Below are positions 35,501 to 46,016 of a stretch of DNA of 64,000 nucleotides, piece after piece (the stretch's first letter is position 1; every line of letters begins with the position of its first letter). The DNA comes from Asterella californica (taxonomy: Eukaryota; Streptophyta; Marchantiopsida; Marchantiales; Aytoniaceae), in the NCBI GenBank assembly GCA_036924285.1, contig JAYKYS010000004.1, positions 21,670,001-21,734,000 of the forward strand, read 5' to 3'. The notes under the pieces are model-generated. The model searched no databases. It was not told the origin of the DNA and worked only from the letters and a program-made list of their open reading frames with translations. Both the position numbers and the translations under genes were made by a program.

Positions 35501-36740
35501 GGATGAAGTACCGACTACTTACACCCTTGCCGTCAGTTGTTCCGGAGGACGAGTCAGACGCAGACAACGCGTTTTCTGATGGTGAGTCTAGTGTCGCCAC
35601 ATTGTTGTTGTGGGACATGGACGAGATCTACGAGGCCACGAAGGGACCTCGACGTTACTCAGGTACAGTTGGTATCATTGAGTTTTTTACACCCTTCATG
35701 GCGTGGAAGGGTTTGTTCCAACTCTTGGAGGGACCACCGATGGACGATATTACGAGTTCAGACGATATTACAGTGTTGAGATCGAGTTGTGGAGACAACA
35801 TTGGTCTCCCAACTAAGTTTCTATCACTACATGCACAGTTTCAGGAGGCGTAGCATCTGCGAGTTCGGATGTCAATAGCAATGATACCTCCACAGGTGGC
35901 AGAATATCTACTAGCGGCGGTGCGTCCACTAGTAGTGAAGCAGGTGGTAGTGTGAGCGGGATACCACCAGGGTTTAACCCTGTGGTTCAGTTCTTCCAGT
36001 GTTTGAAGAAGAACTATCAGGGTGTGCGGACCGACAAGTTGAGGAGTCTGCAGGACTTCCAGCGCAAGACTGGAGAGAGCCTACGTGAGGCGTTTACTCG
36101 CATGAGACGATTGATCAACGTTATCCAAGGGGTGACGGAAGCACATGCAGTCCAGTTCTGATATGGGATACTAGACAGGGAGCTGCGTAGGAGAGTTAGA
36201 GATGTCACTCTCCTTAGAGATACCGCTCCGACGTTGGCGGTTGTCTTTGGTCTGGCTGAGCGGATTGAGCTCAACATGGTGGAGGAGAGGGTGGTGGTTG
36301 CTGGGTTCAGCAAGGAGACAACACAGGGAGTGACCACCTCTTCTCGAGGATCACAGGCTACGCAACAACGTGGTGGTGGTGAAGGATCGTGCGGAGCAGT
36401 CACGATCTCATAGAGGTGTTGGAAGATTTGGTGGGCAGAAGCCCATGTCGTCCTTCTCTAGTCAGCAGCAAGCAGGTCCTTGCTGGACGTGTGATGGTCC
36501 TCATCAGCAAAAGGACTGTCCAACAGAGGAGAGGTGGTTATGAGACGTCAGGGACGTCTCAAGCAGTACCTAGGCAATGTGAGCATTGCTGACGACCTGG
36601 TCACAGTAGTGACCGTTGTTTGATCTCCATCCCGAGTTATGACAAGGGAAGGCTGATTGTGGAAGAGGCGGAGGAGCTCAAAGAGGCCGTGGTGGTCGAG
36701 TTGGAGGTAGAGGTCCATCACCTAGGAGAGGACCGGTCGG
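35500..36740 (+). pseudogene. Gag of the methyltransferase gypsy element
   Basis: The capsid-type domain spans about 35960-36290 (VVQFFQCLKKNYQ, then RTDKLRSLQDFQRKTGESL and FTRMRRLINVIQGV), matching the retrotransposon Gag fold. A TGA at 36159-36161 sits where the family has Trp. Two zinc knuckles follow: CWTCDGPHQQKDC (CX2CX3HX4C) near 36481, and a CX2CX4HX4C near 36581 with one position now a stop. A Gly/Arg-rich tail follows. Frameshifts occur near 35860 and 36400. Confidence 0.8.
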
Positions 36741-36753
36741 TCCACCGCTTGCT

Positions 36754-37427
36754 ATGACGTCAGAAGCAGGTATGGCTGCTCTGATTGAGCAGTTGGAGCA
36801 GAAGATAGATAGTATGGCTATGGCTCAACGGAGATCAGGTGGAACAGAGGCTTCCACGTCTTATGGAGGAGAAGGAGATGACTTCGACTTCATGGCTGAC
36901 GTGGCGCAGATTGAGGCATCTGCGGCAGTGACTAGAGATGCAGTATGTGCCTCTGAGCCATGAGGTGCATCAGTGGAGTTGGATCTACAATGCGGGGAGG
37001 CTGGTAGACAAGCCAGGCTTCCCCAGTCAATCATTTTATCGGAGGCGTTGAGGACCACATCTATAATTCCTAAACGACTTACCGATGGTGCAGTAGAGTT
37101 GGAAGCATCGACATCCAGGAGTGGGTGTGATGTGAGTCCATCCTCGACGTCTGTGGATGCGAAGTCGAATCCGATGTTGGGACGGCTACAGCAGTTTTGC
37201 GAGCCCCACTATTTTCAACCACGGATATGAGAGCATTGGGAGTCAACTTGGCTCCAGTGTTCCAGTTGACAGCCACGCTCAGTGAGAGCGAGGATGTAGT
37301 TACCTCTAGTGCTGAAGTAGTTCAACGAGAGGCGGTAGACATGTCCATGGAGTCGAGGATCAGGACAGCTACCAGTGGTACTTGACAAGCGGCGGCTGCA
37401 AGGTTAGATGAGTTAGCAGCTAGACCG
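36754..37427 (+). pseudogene. Gag-protease linker
   Basis: Open in pieces, Ser/Thr/Ala-rich and acidic, with a short likely coiled coil (ALIEQLEQKIDSMAMAQRR). No known domain. It joins gag to the protease. Confidence 0.5.
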
Positions 37428-38141
37428 GTGATTGATCGTGCTGGTTTGGCACCGGGTGTGGTGTTGTTGGACAACAGAAGTGGTATCTTTTGTTTGGTGG
37501 CACCTTCAGGGAACGTGTATCGACCATTGAAGGTCTTGTTAGACTCTGGAGGCCAACCGTTGATGTTGGAGAAGGCGGCGTGTATTGGTTTGGGTCTGAA
37601 GAAGTCCGAGGTGGAGAGATGTCCATTCCAATTGCAGACATCTCTAGGGGAATCATGAGGTACAACTCTACACATGACACGCGAGATGTTGATGGTGAGA
37701 GTTAGACCAGATCATCCCACGGATGGTTTCATGATGAGGGCCAAGACCATCGTTATAGCCACAGAGTCTTATGATATATTAGTTGGAGGTGCTGTGTTAT
37801 ACCCTATGGGGTTCGTGATCGACTATTGGACAGAGACAGCATCTTACAAACCAGGTTGGCAGTCTAGTGAGAGACGAGTGAACCGCTTACTAGTGCGGTT
37901 CAATGCTAGAGTTGGGACGACGGAGCTTACGTCAAGGACGATGGCATCCGTTGCAGGGTTCAGTTCGGTCATCACTTGGTCGGGCGAGTTGTTGGAGGAC
38001 AATGCCCATGCGGAGGATACTCCGGTCTTTGAGGAGGTGGAGGACATGCCTAGCATGTCTACTTTAGTACCATCTGCCTTGGATGTTCCACTCTGGAGTT
38101 CGAGTGGAGAGTTGCAGCAGTATGCTGATCAGTTGGTGTAG
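37428..38141 (+). pseudogene. Aspartic protease domain of the methyltransferase gypsy element
   Basis: The active site reads LKVLLDSGGQPLML (Asp-Ser-Gly); the second hallmark is SYDILVGGAVL about 75 codons on. One frame runs through 37428-38588, broken only by TGA at 37656-37658 and TAG at 38139-38141. Protease and methyltransferase therefore share one reading frame with no spacer, as expected of a single polyprotein. Confidence 0.8.
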
Positions 38142-39230
38142 CAGGCTTGGAGTGAAGCCTTTGTACCACCAGTAGAGGAACAAGGGGTTGTTCCTACTAT
38201 TGGCCCTGTGATCTTATCACCGTTGGATATGACTTTCATTGTGTGGCAGTATCCGGAGAAAGGTGTATGTGTGCTGGAGCTGTTTGGAGGGATCAGCACA
38301 AGTTTGGTTGCGGTATTGCAAGCAGGCATACAAGTACATCGATACTTGTATGTGGAGAGAGATGAGATTGTGAGACGCATCTCATTGCGACATGTGGCAT
38401 GTTTGGTGCAGAGATATCCTGAGTTGTTGCCCATATCAGCTGTTAGAGGATACCAGCAAGCATTACCGTCAGATATTTTGCTGTTGGGGGCGCATGATCT
38501 TACGTTTGTTGGCACCATTCACTTGGTGATAGCCGGATGGCCATGTCAAGGTCACACCGCGTGCTGGGAGAGGTTAGGGTTTATATGATCCGCGATCTAA
38601 GATGTTTTGGAAGATGTTACGGATCTTACGACATCTCCAGATGCATCAGGTGGATTCTCCAGCGTACATCTTGGAGAACGTTCTTTTGTTGGGTGATGCT
38701 CGTACATAGATGATGACGAGTGTGCACCAAGTGCGGTCTTGGGTTGGACCAGCAGTGTTGTTGGATGCAGCGAGAGTATGATCTCGTGCACATCGTCCAC
38801 GGTTGTGGTGGACGAACTTGTTACCGAGAAAGGTGCTTAAGCGCACACGATGGAGTGAGACGACCAGCGCATCTCACAGTTGATAACATCTTGGATGCAA
38901 GACGACGATCTCAAGTAGTGAGAGTCGTCGATAGGTCACCCATGACAGTGGTGAACCTAGTGGGACGGCCCATGGTAGCGTTACCCACTTTGGTAAGCTT
39001 TCCAGCGGTACATGCTTACAGAGATGAAAGACTTGGACGTGTGTGGGATGCTCAATTACGGTAGTTGGTGGAGTCCAATGCCGATGAGAGAGAGCGATCG
39101 ATGGGTTTCGTTACGAGTACGACGAAAGTAGCTTCGGTGTCGGAGGCTTCACGTCGTCAAGTATTGGGTCAAGCAATGGACTTCAATTGCTTGACATGGA
39201 TTGTTAGCTTTGGATTGGCTGAGCACGTCG
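38142..39230 (+). pseudogene. Cytosine-5 DNA methyltransferase domain inside gypsy pol
   Basis: C5 methyltransferases move a methyl group from S-adenosylmethionine to cytosine. Motifs occur in conventional order. Motif I is VLELFGGIS (from 38271) and motif IV is GWPCQG, with the catalytic Cys codon at 38544-38546. Motif VI is ILENV (38670-38681) and motif VIII is AHRPRLWW (38788-38811). Motif IX-like NADERERSMGF starts at 39078, and motif X-like GQAMDFNCLTWIV at 39167. The order excludes the rearranged plant DRM type. The motif VI-VIII stretch is most like DNMT3, but the motif IV PCQ is DNMT1-like or bacterial. It continues the protease frame, shifts near 38585 and again near 38720-38850, then leads into the RT frame after a shift near 39220. 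Stops include 38702 and 39062-39064. It is inactive here but the catalytic residues survive. Identification is firm; subfamily is tentative. Confidence 0.87.
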
Positions 39231-39231
39231 G

Positions 39232-40990
39232 ATGCGATCGACGGGTGTTACTGCTCAGACACTTCTGAGCTCTTTGTCTATCGAGTCGATGGAGGCAAAG
39301 GCTGAGGACGAGGCGTATGGAGTTCATCATCCTTGGACATCATGGGATGTCGTAGGAGAGAGTGGGGAGCTTGCAGCTAGAACTGTAGAAATTTTACGCA
39401 CAGTAGCGATGGAGGTTGTTGGTGGTGAGCAGAAGGAAACTGCTCAAGAGGCTGCAAGATAGCAATCAACGACTTCGTCTTCTATCTCTAGCATGATGAC
39501 AGAGGATACTTGGGAGCTAGAGATTGGACCCAAGCTTATAAGAGAGGAGAGACGAAGAGTTCAAAGATTCCTGAAGAGCTACAGGAATTGTTTTACCTTC
39601 AGTATGAAGGATTTGGGTACCTTGAAGGGACCTGGTATACGGATCGACTTGGCTAATGACACGCCAATCTTTCGACGTCCTTACAGGTACAGTGACATGG
39701 AGAGAGCCTTGATCCAGAATAGGACTCAAGACCTGTTGGAGGCTGGGTTGATGGAGATCAAATGCATGGATGTCGACATCTCTATCCATGCATCTGCCAC
39801 AGTTATGCCAGCCAAGAAAGATATGTATGGCAACTACACGGATAGGCGGATATGTGAGGACTACCGTCCTATCAATCGGTAGACGAAGTCCGATAAGTAT
39901 GCCATGCCGACACTTGAGGAGATCTTTGATGCAGTGGGGCATGTGAAGGTCTTAAGTACTTTGGATCTTCGAGCAGGGTATTATGAGTTGCCAGTGAGAG
40001 AAGAAGATAAGTCCAAGATAGCATTCTGGAGAATTGATTCACACGACAAGGATTGTTTGTATCAGTGGCGGTTCTTACCATTTGGGTTGAAGAACGCCCC
40101 TGCTGAGTTCTAGAGGGTGATGGACAGGATCTTAGCTGGACTGGATTTTGTCAGATGTTATATTGATGATATCTTAGTCTATAGTGCTACTATGGAGGAG
40201 CACGAGAGACACTTACGGGATGTGTTCGAGCAGTTGAGAGCTCATGGGTTGAAGTTACACCCTGGGAAGTGTAAGTTCTTCCAAGAGTTGGTAGAGTATC
40301 TGAGCCACACCATCTATCCAGGTGGGTTCAACATGCGAAGGTTGAGACTATTGCACGTATCTCACGTCCCACAGATGTGAGTCGAGTTCGAGCATTTGTT
40401 GATTTGGTGAACTTTTATCGTCGATACGTGAAGGGATTTAGTGCAATTGCGAAGCCGTTGACCAAGCTAATGAAGGTGGACCAGGAGTGGCAGTGGAGAG
40501 ATGAGCAGGAGCGAGCTTTCGTAGAGCTCAAGGATAGGTTGACATCTGCTCCCATCTTGAGGAGACCCGTTAGGGGGCGTCCTTTCCAACTGCACACCGA
40601 TTGGAGTATGTTGGGACTTGGAGCAGTGTTGACTCAGCATGATGATGAGAAAAAGGAGTTCATGGTGGCGTATGCCAGTCGCTTCAATAATTCAGCGGAG
40701 GTGAGGTATAGTTCGTACGAGGGAGAGTGTTTGGCGACAATGTGGGCTGTTGCACACATTCGATGTTATCTGTTTGAGAACCTCTTTACTCTCATCACTG
40801 ATCATCAACCGCTCAAGTGGTTGATGGAGTCCGACAAGCTTACAGGGAAGCTTGCACGATGAGCTCTGATCTTACAGAAGTATGACTTCCATGTAGTACA
40901 TAGACCTGGAGTTGCAAATCTAGATGCCGATGGGTTGAGTCGTAACCCATGCACGAGTCAACAAGATCACACTGGGGCTCGATGGCATGA
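39232..40990 (+). pseudogene. Reverse transcriptase and RNase H of the methyltransferase gypsy element
   Basis: A linker (39232-39462) ends in TAG and continues in frame to RT. RT motifs seen include RICEDYRPINR, STLDLRAGYYELPVREED, FLPFGLKNAPAEF and the catalytic YIDD (40159-40170). A connection segment NFYRRYVKGFSAIAKPLTKL follows a frameshift near 40340. RNase H keeps its acidic residues in LHTDWSMLGLGAVL, YEGECLATMW, ITDHQPLKWL and NLDADGLSR. Stops at 39880-39882 and 40860-40862 replace Trp, and 40111-40113 replaces Gln, judging by the family pattern. Confidence 0.9.
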
Positions 40991-41268
40991 CGAGGTTGAT
41001 GAGGAGATAGTGCCAGGATGACATGCATCTGTCTTTCTTTGTGTGTTGGCCATGAACTTATTAGTATGGAGGGCCAAGTCGTATCTTTCTCTGATCAAAG
41101 AGTAGATGATGAGTCTCTAGATCCTGAGGGTGGAGATGGTGTAACAGACCAGTGAGATATCCATGATGATGTGACTGTAACGAAATATCTACATACTGGC
41201 AGGGTGGTAGGCACAGTAAGTGCCAAGGAGCGAAGAGATTTCGACGAGAAGGACGACATGTACTTCGA

Positions 41269-42400
41269 GTGTGGGATGATGGAAGGATACGGATAGTGCC
41301 ACATCCATCCCAAAGGGCACAGTTAGTACGACATGCCCATGAGGAGTTGGGACATTTTGGAGTGAAGCATACGCATAGCTTACTCCAAAGACAGTACTGG
41401 TGGCGTGGTATGCACGTTGATGTGCAACAGTTTGTCGCACGATGTGTGATTTGTGATCGAGTACGAGCATCATTTAATGCTCCTACTCCACAGTTACACC
41501 CCTTATCGATTATGGGGTTGGGTTACCGTTGGAGTTTGGATTTTGCGGGACCCTTATCATTGACCGTACGTCACCATCGATATGTGTTGATGATGGTGGA
41601 GCACTTCTCCAAGTGGATTGAGTTGGTGGCATTACCGGACAAGACGAGTGAAGAGACAGCATACGCGTTCTTAGATCGAGTGCTGAGTCGTTTTGGAGCA
41701 CCAGCTGAAGTGCTGACAGACCAAGGTACAGAGTTCTTTGGTGAGTTTCAGGCCTTGTGTGATCATGCGCTGATTGATCATCGGACTACGTCTCGAGATC
41801 ATCCTGAGGCGGATGGTTTGGCGGAGATGGTAGTTCAGACGGTGAAGAGAAGATTGCGCAAGTATGGCTTGCAGAAGGGCCACTTGGGAGACTGGGATGT
41901 GTAGTTACCATGGTTGGCTATGGACTATCTTTTCAGCCGACAAGCGTCTTTGGCTTCCTTCTCATCGTATTTTCTATTGTATGGTCGAGATCAAGATCTA
42001 CCTTCGGTCATTCGTCGTGATTCTGCTGAGGTGTTGGACCTTGATGACCCGGATATGTGGGTGAGAGCATGTTCTCAACGAGCAGAGACATTTTGGAGAG
42101 TTATGCCCATGGCTTTTGAGAACCTGACGATTGCTTAGCATAGAGACACGTTGCGATATGCGACTATCCGAGGAGGAGGTTATCGGCCGTCGATTCGCAG
42201 GTTTCATCCTGGCAATTATATCTATCTACAGCAGACTGCACCGACGACGTTGGATGTGACCGCAGGGCGCACTATTTTACGAGTGCGTGAGGTGTTACTT
42301 TCTGGAGTACTCATGTTAGAGGGCCGTGATGGTGTAGTATGGAAGGACCATATGCGTAATTGCACGTCATGTCATCTTCCCAACATTGATGGTACCTTTG
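41269..42400 (+). pseudogene. Integrase and C-terminal tail of the methyltransferase gypsy element
   Basis: Integrase joins element DNA to the host chromosome. The HHCC zinc domain is readable (HAHEELGHFG, then CVICDRV). The core keeps Asp in SLDFAGP, Asp in VLTDQGTEF and Glu in GLAEMVVQTVKRR, so the DDE triad is intact. A C-terminal barrel-like segment (PGNYIYLQQ...REVLLSGVLMLEG) ends in NCTSCHLPNIDG at 42355-42390. TAG stops at 41902-41904 and 42136-42138 stand where CAG is likely. The tail is cut by the nested insertion; coding resumes at 45554. Confidence 0.88.
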
Positions 42401-42965
42401 TGTAGAGCCCACTTTTTCAATTTTTTATAGAAGAAGCTTGAAATGTAGAAGTTTGTAGCAGAAATAATGAAGTTAGAAGAAGAATAAGCTTGATTTTAGT
42501 GAAGAAGAGACTTTTGAAGAAGAGTCTTCGGAAGAAGAGAATAACCATCGACGAAGATCTTCGGAAGAAGACCTTTCCAGAAAGACCAGAATGTATATCG
42601 TCAGTACACTCTCTTCACGAATAGTCCGAGCGAAGACGAACTACCTACCCAGAAAGTGACAGGAACGATAAGCGGCGTGGGCGAAGATGACATTGCGCAT
42701 GCCCTTGTCAGATCAGAGGACAAGCAATCAGAGGCGACTTCGGCACGTGTGAGAGTTCGAACCGAACTATATACTAGGAGAATCGACTCATTTCTCACAT
42801 TCTCTCTTAGCGCTCAGCCTAATCTCCAATTGTGCACGATCGATCTGAGCGAAGATTATCAATTTAGTCGAAGACAATCAGTTTGGGCGAAGGCCAACTT
42901 GAGCGAAGACTAGCAGTTTTAGACGAAGTTCATCTCAGCCAGCTAGCAACCTTCGTCTGACCACG

Positions 42966-44622
42966 ATGTCTATCGCGACGAAGTTACCGAGGATTAGAGC
43001 CTTTGAGTTAGACCAAGAGGAGTTAGTGCGTCTTCGGCCGAAGCTGAAGAAGATAGGTCTTAACTTCCTAACCCTGGGAGGTTGGACGAAGGTATCTGGC
43101 AAATTCATTAGCCAGATTCGGATGTGTGAAGACCACGCAGGCGCAGAACTATATGCACGACCTGGCAACTGGACTGTCGAGAACTGGGAGAAGGTTCTGC
43201 TGGATGAGTTGGGACGAAGGGTGGCATGCTCTTCGACAATGCGTCAATGAAGAACCTGGTCAAGGAGGACCAGAACTACGGGGAGCTCTTCGAGAGTCTG
43301 ATGCACCCAACAAATAGGTACAAGTTGTCCGAGTACAGAGATCCCGTGAAGAGGAAGATTGCGGAGGCCATCATGCTGATTTTGAGCCCCCGAAGAACAA
43401 CTTACCTGTCGACTTGGAAGGTATGCTTCTTCGAACACCTCTTCGCCGGAAGACGAGCTTACTGGGCGAAGATATTCCACGACGAAGTCCAGCGCTTGTT
43501 TAAGAAGCAGGATTATGTGTATCTGGGAGGCTTTGTCAGTATTTGGCTGGTATGGGATGGCTGAAGGAGAACGAAGCTAAGCAGTTGGGATTCGGTGAAA
43601 ATGAAGAACAGGATTTTCCATCACCCGTTCGCGAGGTCGAAGAGGGACAAGCCGAAGATGTTCAGCAACTGGGATCTTCACCGAAGGCAAGACCCGAAGA
43701 TACTCAAGAGGCGCAGCCGGCAGCGACTGTTCAAGCAACGGTCGAAGACGAAGAAAAACGACGTAGCAAGAGGAAGAAGCCTCTTCCGACTTCGCCCATG
43801 GAGAAACCGAAGGCTCGAAAGAAGATAAAGAGCACGAAGAGAGAGACAGTGGACCTGAGTAGTTCGGGAGCAAAGATTGAGGGCGAAGCTGTCTGCGGCG
43901 AAGGTACTTCGGGAGGAGCAACCTTGAGCAATGTCGATCTCTTCAGGCAGGCGATGAACTATGGCGAAGAGGTAGTCGTCCCGATCCTCCGACTTCTTGA
44001 AGACAACCAGGAGGATTACGAGAAGGAAGTCCAGCGGAAGGTGACATTCCCAGAGATGCTGGCGGAGTTGCATTTCAGTCGCGGGACTTAGCAGCAGGAG
44101 AAGAACAATCTTCGCGAAGAGGCCCGAAACGCGACGAAGATGAGGTTGGAGACGGAGAAGGAGCTCGAAGATCTTCGGCGCCAATGCGAAGAAGCAAGGA
44201 CTGCCTTGGAGGGTAAGGACAAAGAATTGAAGGTGTCGACGAAGAGCTTCGCCGACCGTGTCAAGGAGTTGTCTTCCCAGGTAGCTGAATTGCAGCGAAG
44301 TCAAGGTGAGTTCCAGACTACAGTTGCAGAGCTGACAAAGGAGAATGAAGATTTAAAGACGAAGGTAACAGACTCCGAAGACCTTCGGAAGAAGTTGATG
44401 CCAGTTCTATGTGCGTATGTGACTTCGGGGCTGGATGTGGACGAGCTTGGTCTTCTTCGGGCGTTGAAGGCGGAGGTAGTCCAAGCAGATACGAACCCCG
44501 ACGGTGTGAAAGCGCGCCTTTCTAGACTTAGACAGAAGGTAGATAGAGAGATAGGCGAGATGCGAGCAAATGTAGAAGTTCAGTTAGAGGAATTCAAGGC
44601 ACAGTTAGGCTTAGGAATTTAG
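42966..44622 (+). pseudogene. Gag-like coiled-coil protein of the nested element
   Basis: Four consecutive plus-strand frames (42966-43250, 43226-43564, 43543-44091, 44140-44622) are one ancestral gene with two frameshifts (near 43215 and 43535) and a TAG at 44089-44091. The N-terminal 200 residues form a helical domain with many Trp and Tyr (WTVENWEKVLLDELGRR, YRDPVKRKIAEAI, TYLSTWKVCFFEHLF). The middle is Lys/Glu/Ser-rich with basic nuclear-signal-like runs (RRSKRKKPLP, KARKKIKSTKR). The C-terminus is a long coiled coil (EKELEDLRRQCEEAR onward). No enzymatic motif is seen. A structural or Gag-like role is inferred from the setting; I do not recognise the family. Confidence 0.65.
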
Positions 44623-44727
44623 TTACTGTGAAGATGAAGATGATCGTAGGGTAGCGAAGGTCTTCCGCCTTCGTAGGAAGTTAGACAGTTAGCGCAGTTA
44701 GAAAACAGTTAGGTTAGGACGAAGTAG

Positions 44728-44735
44728 TATATAAG
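44728..44735 (+). promoter_or_regulatory. TATA box in the nested element
   Basis: TATATAAG, followed by GCAGCACGATCC and a pyrimidine-rich stretch, about 100 bp after the gag-like frame and 820 bp before the element end. The position suits a promoter inside a 3' LTR-like region, although no 5' counterpart was found. Confidence 0.5.
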
Positions 44736-45553
44736 CAGCACGATCCACATCCCTCGTGCCTTTTCCATGTTTTCAGTTCTTTATTAATTTATTTCTATTT
44801 CCCAAGAGTGCGGAGCGATGTTGTGAATGTTTTGGACGAAGATATTTTCCTCCGAATATTCGGTGTTTACTGTCGCAGGTGTAATTTTCTGATTGACGAA
44901 GATCTTCGCCGATTAGACTTGAAAGAAGAGACTTCGGTGTAGGAACTTTGAAGGGCCTTCGGCCGAAGTTGAACTGTAATCTTCGTGAAGAGCTTTTGAA
45001 CGAAGATCTGAGAACATATCAGTTACTGTGAAGTGGAAGAGCATAAGTTAAATTGTAAGGAGAGTTTGGATGATGGTGGCTTCATCTTAAGTTTAGCTTC
45101 TTCAAATAAGTGAGATTCTTAAGTATGAAGAATTAGTTGGAAGAACACTCCTTAGGAAGAGTAGGGACTTATTCTTGGAACCTTGATGTGAAATCAGTAT
45201 TCTTCTGTCTTTTCAGAAGAAGACTAGTAACATTTCAGTAGTATTTTATCTTATTCATTCATTCACATCTGTCTTCTCGAATCTTTTGTTTGTATGTCGG
45301 AAGGGTCCCTGATCAAAGAACTATTTCATTGTTGTTTGTATTCGATTTATCAGGTTTATACTTGGGTTTGGTTTCTTATCAGACTTAAACTCTCATCCGG
45401 ATATTATTCCATTCCGTGAGAATAACAGAAAACTATCTGAATTATCATTGTGACGTTGTAGTACTGTGTTTTATGTAATTGTTAACTGTATCTTCGTGAG
45501 AACGATCCTTAATTTACTATTTTCGATACTTTGTGTTTCTCTGGGTTGTTACA

Positions 45554-45734
45554 CTTTGACCCAAGCTTAGCATTTGTACGCTTGGGCTTGAGGTGTATGT
45601 TGTGTGGATCTGCTAGTGGAGCAGCCCGTATGTTGGTGTGTGATGGTTGTTCGAGAGGTTGGCACATGTCATGTTTGACTCCACCTCTTAGTGTCGTTCC
45701 TACTGGACGGTGGGTTTGTCCTCGATGTATATAG
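45554..45734 (+). pseudogene. PHD finger at the C-terminus of the methyltransferase gypsy Pol
   Basis: PHD fingers bind histone H3 tails. The ligands are C4-H-C3: RCMLC (from 45591), VCDGC, GWHMSC and VCPRC, with the Trp two residues before the seventh ligand that typifies the fold. All eight ligands are intact. The frame runs on from the integrase tail once the nested insert and one CTTTG are discounted, and ends at TAG 45732-45734, about 170 bp before LTR-type sequence. It was therefore the final domain of the polyprotein. A role in steering integration to marked chromatin, like the chromodomain of other gypsy elements, is inferred. Confidence 0.85.
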
Positions 45735-45906
45735 CAGGGATAGCCGATTATATCTTTGCGTGATATGGATTGCAGACAGACGACTAACGATGAGATAATG
45801 TAGCACCCGGCCTCTTGATCCTTGCACTCATGAAGGTGTATATCACGTAGTTGAGATATGGAGCTATCAGGAGTTAGAGGGAACCTAATCGTCAGTTAAG
45901 GAGACG

Positions 45907-46013
45907 ATTGTGGTACACTTGTGTATGTGTATGACATGTCCATGTGTTATGTGTATGTGTAGTGTATCTCTAACAGCGATGTATGTTGTGTAGCGATGTG
46001 TATGCGCACGACA
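45907..46013 (+). repeat. Extra copy of the LTR tail segment
   Basis: ATTGTGGTACACTTGTGTAT...GCGCACGACA is repeated at 46308-46415, so the 292-bp LTR segment is bracketed by two copies of its own tail. A partial tandem LTR explains this. Confidence 0.8.
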
Positions 46014-46016
46014 GCG

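Larger units (their letters stand above)
42401..45553 (+). mobile_element. Nested 3.15-kb element with TG...CA ends and CTTTG target duplication
   Basis: It starts TGTAGAGCCCAC and ends GGGTTGTTACA. CTTTG precedes it (42396-42400) and follows it (45554-45558). Leaving out the insert and one CTTTG keeps the host pol frame open, which confirms both borders. A 5-bp duplication and TG/CA ends point to LTR-retrotransposon-type integration. No long direct repeat links the two ends and no pol is present; the ends show only an imperfect inverted match (TGTA...CCCA). It is therefore non-autonomous and of unclear class. It holds one broken plus-strand reading frame and a strong TATA box. Confidence 0.88.

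Noticed and set aside
43678..44304. Minus-strand frame of 208 codons in the nested element
   Set aside because: It is antisense to the gag-like coiled-coil gene and rich in Leu/Ser from GAAG-type codons. It is a shadow frame.
45799..46016. TGTAGCACCCGG at 45799 as the true start of the right LTR
   Set aside because: It looks like an LTR start, but no counterpart exists on the left side. The 292-bp direct repeat starting at 46017 is the better-supported LTR. It remains possible if the left LTR is truncated.
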